Positions 45,382-53,046 of a stretch of DNA of 64,000 nucleotides are shown piece after piece (positions within the stretch are counted from its first letter, which is position 1; each line of letters opens with the position of its first letter). The stretch comes from Proteiniphilum saccharofermentans (GTDB taxonomy: Bacteria; Bacteroidota; Bacteroidia; Bacteroidales; Dysgonomonadaceae). Both the position numbers and the translations under genes were made by a program. The notes below the pieces were generated by a model. That model was not told the DNA's origin and made no database searches. It saw only the letters and a program-made list of their open reading frames with translations. Location: positions 434,001-498,000 of the forward strand of contig NZ_LT605205.1 of NCBI RefSeq assembly GCF_900095135.1, in the 5' to 3' direction.

Positions 45382-45768
45382 TCACCGGGTCGTAAAGAAG
45401 GAGTAATCGCCTATAACATCCATATTCATATTGGCTATTGCTTCTGCCGCATTGCCTGGAACTGGAGTTCCGGCGACTTCTGTTACTTCGGTACCATTAA
45501 GGCTGACAGGTATTCCCCATCCGTCTGTTGTTTTAGGGCCATAGAGGTTGGATTCAGACGTGTGGAGGTAGAAATCTCCGATATTACCGAGGCTGGCAGG
45601 TGGAGCGAACATACCGCTGAAAATAGTATTTCCGTCGTCACCTTTGACATTTTGGATTCCTTGCATATCCTGTTCGTTTTGCAAACTTTTTCTTTCTCCT
45701 AAAATCATTCCGGTAGTAAGTAATGCACCCAAACCTGCCGCACTCAAAAATAGAATTACTTTTTTCAC
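45382..45768 (-). CDS. Small exported protein with G-x-x-GD-x-Y / YGPK motif
   Basis: The 128-residue protein has a signal-anchor-like start (MKKVILFLSAAGLGALLTTG) and a short GDDGN region. It then has the motif GNIGDFYLHTSESNLYGPKT followed by GWGIPVSLNG. That motif recurs in Bacteroidota surface proteins and phage-fibre-like proteins, often after collagen-like repeats. The gene follows rpe by 104 nt, and its own start is 215 nt from the stop of the hybrid kinase gene. The function is unknown. Confidence 0.6.
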   Translation of the reverse strand: MKKVILFLSAAGLGALLTTGMILGERKSLQNEQDMQGIQNVKGDDGNTIFSGMFAPPASLGNIGDFYLHTSESNLYGPKTTDGWGIPVSLNGTEVTEVAGTPVPGNAAEAIANMNMDVIGDYSFFTTR

Positions 45769-45983
45769 TTCGCTTGATTTTTAATAAAATGTTATTCACC
45801 AAAGAAAGGGCATTCGCAAACATAATAGGTATGGGGGTTGAAATGCTAGGATTTTTCATTCGAAAATTTGTACAAATCACGCATTAACAAAAAATGGTAT
45901 TTGTATTATTTGTGCAGGAAATAGATTTAAATTATTGATATTAAGAGTATAAAAAGTGCAATTTCCCCGGGCGTTGTCTGCGG

Positions 45984-48902
45984 TCATACGGGTGTTGAGC
46001 GTCCTCCGGGTAAACGCCGGTATTGAGAAGGAGTTACATTGGTGTGTTTTTTAAAGATGCGTGAGAAATAAGCGGCATCGTAGAACCCACATTCTGCCGC
46101 TATGTCCGCAATAGATTTATCCTCTGACATTAATTTCTTCTTGGCGTAGTCGACACGTAAATTAGTAATATATATAGATGATGTGTAGCCGGATATGGCA
46201 TTCAGCTTCCGGTTAAGTTGCGACGGGCTTATACACAGTTTTTCTGCAAGTGCTATGGACGAAAAGTCGGGATTATGCATTTCACGGTAAATAATATCTG
46301 TTGTCTTCTGAAGAAATTCCATATTGACATCCTTTACCGGGGGAGTATCTTCTTTGAAGATTGTGCGCATGTATTTTTTCTTGAGCAGGCGCCGGTTTTC
46401 GAGCAACGTTTCAATTTGTACCAGTAATTCATCGGGATGGAACGGTTTTCGTATATATGCATCTGCACCATGCTTCAACCCTTTCAGTTGGTCGTCCATC
46501 CCACTTTTTGCCGTTAGCAGAATTATTGGGATATGATTTAGCAGTTCCGAGTTGCGAATGTCGTTGCAGAATGTCAACCCGTCTTTGTTTGGCATCATGA
46601 TATCCGAAATAATTATATCCGGAACCAGTTCGTTGGACAATTTCAAACCTTCCTCCCCATCCCGGGCCGTTATGGTGTTATATTTGGGCGAAAGCAACGC
46701 TTTTATGTATAGTATCACATCTTCACTATCTTCAATCAGCAGGATCGTCGCGTTCACATCTGTTTTAGGTGATCTTCCCTTTTCGTATGGCCTGACAAAC
46801 CGGCTGTTTCGTTGTGTTATCTTGGTCGCTTCTGTTGGGGAGGGTTGTTGCCTGTCTTCCGGGCTCCATGCCGGCAAAATCCATTCTTCCGATTGTCGTA
46901 ACGGTAATGTTACCGTAAATACGGAACCTTTTTTTTCCTCGCTGTCTACCGTTATTTTTCCGTGCATGATTTCAACCAGTTGACGGGTATAATTTAAACC
47001 GATACCACTTCCTCTTTTTTTATCGGATTGACCGCTCTGATAAAAAAGATCAAAAATCCGCTCTATCTCTTCTTTCGGAATGCCTTTGCCGGTATCGGTA
47101 ACTTTCAGTACGACCTCCTTGTTTTTAACCGTTGAGACCGATACAGAGACCTCATCACCCGGGAGGCTGAATTTCAAAGCATTCGACAATAGATTTTGCA
47201 GGATATCATCGATGTAGTGTGGCACAAAATCCATTTCAATAACCGGTTCGCTACTGGAAAAATATAACCTGATATTGTTGTTTTGCGCGTACAGGCGGAA
47301 CGAATCAACCATCATCTGCACATAAACGGATATATTTCCTCTTTGCCATTCAGGGTTGTCCATACCCGCATTTATTTTTGCCATGTTCAGCAATTGATTT
47401 ACTAATGTAAGCAAGTGTGTGCCCTGTCGGTCTATGGCTTTAAGGTAATAGCTGGACTCGGCGTGAGTGGAATTTTTCTCTTCCTGTAAATGTCTGCTTA
47501 ATCCCAGGATTACGGTGAGTGGCGTGCGGAATTCGTGGGTTATATTTGTGAAAAAATTGGTTCTTAACCGGCTGAGTCTCCGGAGTATCTTGTTGCTTCT
47601 GGTGCGATGTCTGTAAGCATAAAAAAGAGTTGCCGATAAGAGTATGAGGAGGAAGACAATGATAAAAGAAGCCGTGAGGATGATTTTTTTCTGCCGGGTT
47701 TCCATCTCGTTCCGGATGTTCAGTTGGGTAATGTATTGTCTGTTTTTATCACGCTCGTAGTTTACGCGTGTATCGATGATATGATTCAGTTTCTGTGCAT
47801 TACGGACACTGTCTTGATAAGCCTCGCTGAGTTTGTAATTCTTTAGTGCGTCGGCGAAATTGCCCCGCTTTAGGTTATATTGATGCAACAGGTCGTATGT
47901 TTCCGAAAGATGTTGCGGCGATTCGATGTGATTCGCTGCTTCTTTTGCCAGATCAATCTGTTTTTTCGCTGCTGCAAAGTCATTTTTCACCAACCGGATG
48001 CGTGCTATCGCCAGGCAGGCCTCCAGCCAGTGCCATGTGTCAGAAATATTTCCCATGATTTCGTAAGCCTGTTGGTATTCACGTTCCGCTTCATCGTATT
48101 GCTCCTGCAATTCGTGGATATGCCCGAAATGGATATGGCACAACCCGATTCCCAACTGTGATTGGGCAATCTGGTTTTGCTCCATGGAATACTGATAATA
48201 GGTAAAGGCTGAATCATACATCTGTTTTTCCTGGAAAATTACACCGATATTGGCGTAATTCATAGCTTGTCCTACCGGGCTGTTCAACGCTTTTTCTTCT
48301 GCAAGCGCTTCACGGAGCAGCTTTTCGGCTTCATCATAATTGTCGAATGAAAGATAAATGATGCCAATGCCGTTCAACGCCATCACGCGGTTTTTCCTGC
48401 CTTTGTATTCATTTCTTCCGGAATAGGATTCGGCCATTTGCAGTGCCTGGTAATGATACCCGGAGGCTTCCGGGAAGGCACCTATCCGCCGGAAATCAGT
48501 TCCTAAATTATTCAGGGCCTCCGTAATGCCGATGGTGTCTTTTATATTGTAGGCGGCAACCAATCCCTGTTGATGATAAGCGATGGCATTCGAGAAATCG
48601 GACATCTCCCGCATCCGTTTCCCTAATTCCCTGCAGAGGATGGAAATGGCCACTTCGTCCTGAGAAGCAATACTCTGTTCCAGCAATATACGCATAGAGT
48701 CGGTAGGGAAACCCGGTGAGATCTTATCTTCCCATTTTTTCTTGTATTCTTCTGAAAATTGTTGTTTTTTATCGTCTTGTGCGCATGAAAAAGTTAAGAA
48801 CAGGACAAGCAAGATTACACCTGTTTTTAAAAGAGCAGATATCCCGCTGAAAATGCAGACAGCGTATTGACTTGAAAATACTAATTGTAAGCGCATTGCC
48901 AT
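45984..48902 (-). CDS. Hybrid two-component regulator (TPR sensor, kinase, receiver, AraC HTH)
   Basis: The 972-residue protein has an N-terminal lipoprotein-like hydrophobic leader (TFSC near residue 40) and a periplasmic TPR region (about 60-390). One membrane helix (about 404-427) is followed by HisKA with phosphorylated His in TNITHEFRTPL (about 452) and HATPase (GKGIPKEEIERIFDLFYQ). A receiver has its Asp in DIIISDIMMP (about 764), and an AraC-type HTH ends the protein. It joins sensing and DNA binding in one protein. It lies opposite the hmu cluster and may control it, or the small exported protein behind it. Its -7 box is only 12 nt before the ATG, so the message may be almost leaderless. 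Confidence 0.93.
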   Translation of the reverse strand: MAMRLQLVFSSQYAVCIFSGISALLKTGVILLVLFLTFSCAQDDKKQQFSEEYKKKWEDKISPGFPTDSMRILLEQSIASQDEVAISILCRELGKRMREMSDFSNAIAYHQQGLVAAYNIKDTIGITEALNNLGTDFRRIGAFPEASGYHYQALQMAESYSGRNEYKGRKNRVMALNGIGIIYLSFDNYDEAEKLLREALAEEKALNSPVGQAMNYANIGVIFQEKQMYDSAFTYYQYSMEQNQIAQSQLGIGLCHIHFGHIHELQEQYDEAEREYQQAYEIMGNISDTWHWLEACLAIARIRLVKNDFAAAKKQIDLAKEAANHIESPQHLSETYDLLHQYNLKRGNFADALKNYKLSEAYQDSVRNAQKLNHIIDTRVNYERDKNRQYITQLNIRNEMETRQKKIILTASFIIVFLLILLSATLFYAYRHRTRSNKILRRLSRLRTNFFTNITHEFRTPLTVILGLSRHLQEEKNSTHAESSYYLKAIDRQGTHLLTLVNQLLNMAKINAGMDNPEWQRGNISVYVQMMVDSFRLYAQNNNIRLYFSSSEPVIEMDFVPHYIDDILQNLLSNALKFSLPGDEVSVSVSTVKNKEVVLKVTDTGKGIPKEEIERIFDLFYQSGQSDKKRGSGIGLNYTRQLVEIMHGKITVDSEEKKGSVFTVTLPLRQSEEWILPAWSPEDRQQPSPTEATKITQRNSRFVRPYEKGRSPKTDVNATILLIEDSEDVILYIKALLSPKYNTITARDGEEGLKLSNELVPDIIISDIMMPNKDGLTFCNDIRNSELLNHIPIILLTAKSGMDDQLKGLKHGADAYIRKPFHPDELLVQIETLLENRRLLKKKYMRTIFKEDTPPVKDVNMEFLQKTTDIIYREMHNPDFSSIALAEKLCISPSQLNRKLNAISGYTSSIYITNLRVDYAKKKLMSEDKSIADIAAECGFYDAAYFSRIFKKHTNVTPSQYRRLPGGRSTPV

Positions 48903-48913
48903 GATTTATTGCA

Positions 48914-48943
48914 CAAATGTAATCAAAATATCAAATCTGCAAA
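48914..48943 (-). promoter_or_regulatory. Promoter of hybrid two-component gene
   Basis: On the minus strand TTTG (48943-48940), an 18-nt spacer and TACATTTG (48921-48914) fit the Bacteroidota consensus, only 12 nt before the start codon. Confidence 0.5.
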
Positions 48944-49052
48944 CAAGACCTAAAATTTTAACTAATAAGAGGAAAGAAATGAGCAGGGATATAAATGAAA
49001 TCTATTTTTTATTTTATATACCTATAAGTGGGGATAAAACCTCGCGAATTTC

Positions 49053-49070
49053 ATAATTTTTAGGGATTGT
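49053..49070 (+). promoter_or_regulatory. Shared box upstream of first hmu set
   Basis: ATAATTTTTAGGGATTGT differs at one of 18 positions from the box at 52281-52298. Both boxes overlap the -33 region of the promoter before an hmuY-containing unit. A second similar stretch, TATAAGTGGGGATAAAA, lies at 49023-49039. It is a candidate regulator site. Confidence 0.5.
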
Positions 49071-49097
49071 ATGCTTCTTCTATACCCCTTACTTTTG
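49066..49097 (+). promoter_or_regulatory. Promoter of first hmu set
   Basis: ATTG (49066-49069), a 20-nt spacer and TACTTTTG (49090-49097) fit the Bacteroidota consensus. The leader to the first ATG is about 65 nt. Confidence 0.6.
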
Positions 49098-49166
49098 CAA
49101 TCGTAAGTCAAGACTATAATTTGGCTTAGCTGAACAATTCAAATCACCTGTTAAATTTTTAACAAC

Positions 49167-49622
49167 ATGAAACTAAGAACTCAATTGATTATGTTAGTTG
49201 CCATATTGTGTATGGCATCATGCGAAAAGAACGATGAACCTGAAATCAATCTTGCACAGGATATTGCGGGAGTCTATAATGGACAATTAACACTATCGGT
49301 TGGAAGCACTGCCATGGATCCGGTAGAAAACAGTAAAGTAACCATTAAACATCAGGAAAACGGAAAAGCCGAGGTCACCCTGGCAGGATTTGGCGAGGGG
49401 GCCATGAGCTTTCAGGATATTGTGATAAAGGATGTGGTAGTAACAAAAGGTGGCAATGATACTTATTCCTTAGTTGGGGACATAGATGCGATGAGCGGTA
49501 CGACAAACGTAACCGGCAATGTAGAGGGAACCGTAATAAAAGGCGGTAAAGCCAATATCACATTTACCCTGAAACCCGGTGCCATGCCGATGAGCATTAA
49601 TGCTGTTTTCAACGGACAATAA
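49167..49622 (+). CDS. Calycin-like domain lipoprotein
   Basis: The 151-residue lipoprotein (lipobox MASC at residue 19) has a beta-rich domain starting DIAGVYNGQLTLSVGSTAMD and ending MSINAVFNGQ, as in the Bacteroidota calycin-like family. Calycins are small barrels that hold hydrophobic ligands, including heme or porphyrins in some cases. Being the first gene, 6 nt before hmuY, it is probably an extra surface-exposed ligand-binding component of the heme system. That role is inferred. Confidence 0.72.
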   Translation: MKLRTQLIMLVAILCMASCEKNDEPEINLAQDIAGVYNGQLTLSVGSTAMDPVENSKVTIKHQENGKAEVTLAGFGEGAMSFQDIVIKDVVVTKGGNDTYSLVGDIDAMSGTTNVTGNVEGTVIKGGKANITFTLKPGAMPMSINAVFNGQ

Positions 49623-49628
49623 TGAGAG

Positions 49629-50294
49629 ATGAAACCTGTTATTCTTTTCATCAGACTAATTATGCCGGGAATACTCTTTCTGTCATTCCCGGCATGTAAC
49701 GGTATTTTGGGTAATATCTATGACGAACCGTTAGCCGAAGAAAAGAACGAGTTCGGATTTATCGAAACGGATGAGACAAACAATTCCGGTACCGTTTATA
49801 TAGACGCTACAAGCTATACCAAATGGACGTACATAGATTTTCATACACTTACTGTGGACTCACTTGAAATAAGTGAAGAGATGCAGGAACCCGAAAACTG
49901 GGACATCGCTATCCACCGCTACGACGCCAAAACCAACGGAGCTTTCGTCCTCGAAACGGGATTCACAGGGCTTTCGACGCTTAAAGCCTCAGGAGAGATT
50001 CCCAAAGGCGATTATGTCTCCGATGAGTGGACAACAAACAAAATTGTGGTGGATATGTCGGGGATGATGGATGGGAAACTGAAATATGCCGAATCGTACT
50101 ACAATCGGGAGCTTTCCAAATGGCTGTTTGTGGATACGAGCACCATGCCTCCCGGTTATAATCCCTCGAACAAGGTTTATATTATCAGGTTGAAAGACAA
50201 TACCGTTGTCGCCGTCCGGCTTCGGAACTTTATGAACGCCTCGGGTGTAAAAGGCTATATGACCATAGACTATATTTATCCTTTTGAAGTGTAA
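49629..50294 (+). CDS. hmuY: HmuY-family heme-binding lipoprotein (first copy)
   Basis: The 221-residue protein has a lipoprotein-type leader (FPAC at residue 23). It shares the HmuY fold pattern: VYIDATSYTKWTYIDFHTL, WDIAIHRYDAKTNGAF, and a late KLKYAESYYNRELSKWLFVD. HmuY captures heme outside the cell and passes it to HmuR. It is followed by the receptor after 13 nt. It shows only modest similarity to the second copy (52362), so the two may have different ligands. Confidence 0.85.
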   Translation: MKPVILFIRLIMPGILFLSFPACNGILGNIYDEPLAEEKNEFGFIETDETNNSGTVYIDATSYTKWTYIDFHTLTVDSLEISEEMQEPENWDIAIHRYDAKTNGAFVLETGFTGLSTLKASGEIPKGDYVSDEWTTNKIVVDMSGMMDGKLKYAESYYNRELSKWLFVDTSTMPPGYNPSNKVYIIRLKDNTVVAVRLRNFMNASGVKGYMTIDYIYPFEV

Positions 50295-50307
50295 ATAAAA
50301 CGTTATT

Positions 50308-52239
50308 ATGCAAAAAATATTGGTAACAGTATTTTTACTTACAGGATGCTGTTTCCTTATAAATCCTGTTTCTGCACAATCCATCGATACCCGGACTTAT
50401 TCAGATAGTGCTGCATACGACACGATGCTCGACGAAATAGTAGTTACAGGTACACGCAGCCCTAAAATACTGAAAAATTCACCGGTTATCACCAAAGTAT
50501 TTACTGAAAACGAGATACGAAAAGTGGATGTAACGCATATCGGAGAGTTGCTCCAATCGGAACTTCCGGGTATCGAATTTACTTATTCCATGAACCAGCA
50601 GGTATCGCTCAATATGCAGGGCTTCGGCGGAAATTCCGTCCTTTTTCTTGTAGACGGAGAACGGATTGCGGGTGAAACGTTAGAGAACATAGACTACAGC
50701 CGGCTCAACCTTGATAATGTGCAGCGTATCGAGATCATCAAAGGTGCAGCTTCATCGCTCTACGGATCGAATGCCGTGGGAGGCGTGGTGAACATTATCA
50801 GTAAAATACCTGTGGAACCACTACATGTTAATTTTAACACCCGATTGGCAACGAACAACGAGCAACGACACGGTGGAAGCATAAGTATCAATACAGGTCG
50901 GTTGAGCAGTGCAACCAACGTACAATATGTCTCTGCCGGCGATCTTAAAATGAAAAATGAAGGAGTCTATTCCAAAGTATACGGCAACCGCACGCTGAAT
51001 GTTAAAGAACGGCTGCAATACAATTTAGGGGACAACTTCAAACTTACCGGGCGGGGAGGTTACTTCTTCCGTGAACGCGATTCCCAGGTCAGCAGCAAAG
51101 ACCGTTATCGCAGTTTCAACGGAGGAGCAAAAGGGGAATATGCCTTTCATCAAAAAAGTAATCTGGAGCTGGCATACTCGTTTGACCAATACGATAAGAG
51201 CAGTTTCCTGGTTGAAGACCGCCTCGATGTGCGTAATTACAGCAATGTGCAACACAATTTGAAAGGATTGTATAACTATTCTTTTAATAGCAAAAATATG
51301 CTGACGGTAGGTGGCGACTATATGCGCGATTACCTGATGAGTTACCAGTTCAAGGACAATGCCAGTTACCTGCAGCATGTAGCGGATATTTTTGCCCAAT
51401 ACGACTGGACACCCACTGAAAAACTGAATATAATCAGCGGGTTGCGGTATGACTATTTCTCCGATGCGGATATCAGCCATGTTTCGCCTAAAATCGGATT
51501 GATGTTCAAACAGGGACGCTTTAACTTTCGGAGTTCTTATGCCGGAGGTTTTCGTGCTCCCACTCTCAAGGAAATGTATATGAATTTCGACATGGCAAGT
51601 GTTTTTATGATTTATGGAAATCGGGATTTGAAAGCCGAATCGAGCCATAATTTTTCCCTTTCCGGTGAGTACACCAGCCAGTATTATAATTTTTCGCTGA
51701 CGGGGTATCACAATATTGTGGATAACCGCATCACAACCATATGGAACACGGAATTGAAAGGAATGCAGTACATGAATATTGCCAAAATCAATATTACTGG
51801 CATAGATGCAAACGCATCTGTCCGGTTACCATCCGGTATCGGTGCCCGTCTCTCCTATGCTTTCACTCACGAAAAAATAGAAAAAGGACAGCCTCTGCTG
51901 TCGCAAACCCGCCCTCATGCGGCCACAGCCCGCATAGAATACGGTAAGACATGGAGGAAATACGGTTTTAATATAGCGTTGAACGGACGTCTCCTTTCGA
52001 AGCTCACCACTTATGAATATACGTCGCTCACTTCCTATGAAGAGATGGAGGAGGTTACCTATCCCGGATATACGATCTGGAAACTCAGCCTGATGCAAAC
52101 CTTTCGACAGGGGATTAACCTGATTGTTGGTATCGACAACCTGTTCAATTACGTTCCCGACTACTATTACAGTAATTCCCCATATACGACAGGCACTACA
52201 TTTTCTGCCGGAGTCTCGATAGACATCAGCAGATTTTAA
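50308..52239 (+). CDS. hmuR: HmuR-like TonB-dependent heme receptor (first copy)
   Basis: The 643-residue protein has a signal peptide (residues about 1-25) and a plug domain with DEIVVTGTRSPK, ELPGIEFTYS, LFLVDGERIAGE and GAASSLYGSNAVGGVVNII. A 22-strand barrel ends FSAGVSIDISRF. The heme-receptor FRAP/NPDL pair appears as GGFRAPTLKEMY and GNRDLKAE. The histidine that usually sits between them is not visible; the segment has methionines instead (NFDMASVFMIYG). It lacks the N-terminal CarboxypepD_reg-like domain of the second copy. Confidence 0.88.
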   Translation: MQKILVTVFLLTGCCFLINPVSAQSIDTRTYSDSAAYDTMLDEIVVTGTRSPKILKNSPVITKVFTENEIRKVDVTHIGELLQSELPGIEFTYSMNQQVSLNMQGFGGNSVLFLVDGERIAGETLENIDYSRLNLDNVQRIEIIKGAASSLYGSNAVGGVVNIISKIPVEPLHVNFNTRLATNNEQRHGGSISINTGRLSSATNVQYVSAGDLKMKNEGVYSKVYGNRTLNVKERLQYNLGDNFKLTGRGGYFFRERDSQVSSKDRYRSFNGGAKGEYAFHQKSNLELAYSFDQYDKSSFLVEDRLDVRNYSNVQHNLKGLYNYSFNSKNMLTVGGDYMRDYLMSYQFKDNASYLQHVADIFAQYDWTPTEKLNIISGLRYDYFSDADISHVSPKIGLMFKQGRFNFRSSYAGGFRAPTLKEMYMNFDMASVFMIYGNRDLKAESSHNFSLSGEYTSQYYNFSLTGYHNIVDNRITTIWNTELKGMQYMNIAKINITGIDANASVRLPSGIGARLSYAFTHEKIEKGQPLLSQTRPHAATARIEYGKTWRKYGFNIALNGRLLSKLTTYEYTSLTSYEEMEEVTYPGYTIWKLSLMQTFRQGINLIVGIDNLFNYVPDYYYSNSPYTTGTTFSAGVSIDISRF

Positions 52240-52280
52240 ACAGCAATACCCTAATATTATAATATAAGTTGGAAAAAATG

Positions 52281-52298
52281 ATAATTTATAGGGATTGT
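52281..52298 (+). promoter_or_regulatory. Shared box upstream of second hmu set
   Basis: ATAATTTATAGGGATTGT matches 49053-49070 at 17 of 18 positions. A second similar stretch, TATAAGTTGGAAAAAAT, lies at 52263-52279. Confidence 0.5.
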
Positions 52299-52325
52299 GG
52301 TGGTGGTTAATTGCCAATAACTTTG
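52294..52325 (+). promoter_or_regulatory. Promoter of second hmu set
   Basis: ATTG (52294-52297), a 20-nt spacer and TAACTTTG (52318-52325) fit the consensus, with the same spacing as the first hmu promoter. Confidence 0.6.
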
Positions 52326-52361
52326 CGTTTTTATTATTAATAACAATTTTAATATAAGAAA

Positions 52362-52967
52362 ATGAAAAAGTTTGGTTTTTTAATGTTGCTCAGCGTCTTA
52401 TTCTTGGCTGCTTGTGATAAGGATGACAAAGAGCCGGCTCTTCCGGGTGAAGTAAAAGATGTGAAATTTGAAGATGTCAGATCATATACCGATTGGAAAT
52501 ATTTCTCTTTCTCGAAAGGAGAGTTTGTTACCGTTACTGATCATCAGAACGATCTGACGTGGGATATTGCTTTCCATCGGGGTGATGTCCGCCTGAATGG
52601 AGGTGCGTCAGGTAAAGGAAAAGGGGAAGCAATCAATACCCAGCAAACAAATTGGAATGCAGTGACGGAAGCACCTGCGAGTGGTTATATAAAAGACCAG
52701 GTCGGAAAGATAACAACTGCATTTACAGGGGATGGTATAACGGAAGAGGATCAACCTTTTTCTCAGACGGTTACAACGTGGCTGACGGTTGATACAAGTA
52801 ACCCGCCTCCCAAATACACCGTTCATAATTGGATCTATGTTGTGAAAGCCGCAGACGGTAACTATGTAAAACTCTGGTTGTATGACAACAAAGATGAGAA
52901 GAATACTGCGGGCTACGTTAGCTTCAGATATCAGTATAATGCAGGCGGAAGCACCAGGTTCAACTAA
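52362..52967 (+). CDS. hmuY: HmuY-family heme-binding lipoprotein (second copy)
   Basis: The 201-residue lipoprotein (lipobox LAAC at residue 18) has VRSYTDWKYFSFSKGEFVTV, WDIAFHRGDVRLNGGASG, VTTWLTVDTSNPPP and VKLWLYDNKD, all HmuY-family features. It has its own promoter. A terminator hairpin (52992-53035) follows before the receptor gene, which would let the hemophore be made in excess over the receptor. Heme ligands cannot be assigned with certainty from sequence alone. Confidence 0.88.
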   Translation: MKKFGFLMLLSVLFLAACDKDDKEPALPGEVKDVKFEDVRSYTDWKYFSFSKGEFVTVTDHQNDLTWDIAFHRGDVRLNGGASGKGKGEAINTQQTNWNAVTEAPASGYIKDQVGKITTAFTGDGITEEDQPFSQTVTTWLTVDTSNPPPKYTVHNWIYVVKAADGNYVKLWLYDNKDEKNTAGYVSFRYQYNAGGSTRFN

Positions 52968-52991
52968 AAGATCTTGATAAGAGAAAATTGG

Positions 52992-53035
52992 CAAGATTGT
53001 CTGATAGTTTTCACTGTTCAGGCAATCTTGTTTTT
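52992..53035 (+). terminator. Terminator/attenuator between hmuY2 and hmuR2
   Basis: CAAGATTGTCTGA (52992-53004) and TCAGGCAATCTTG (53018-53030) pair with one G-U, and TTTTT follows (53031-53035). It lies 25 nt after the hmuY2 stop and 12 nt before the hmuR2 start, with no promoter of its own seen downstream. Partial read-through is therefore likely. Confidence 0.7.
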
Positions 53036-53046
53036 AGATAATAGGT

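Noticed and set aside
51025-51711. 228-codon open frame opposite the first hmuR gene
   Set aside because: Antisense shadow of a receptor with clear plug and barrel features.
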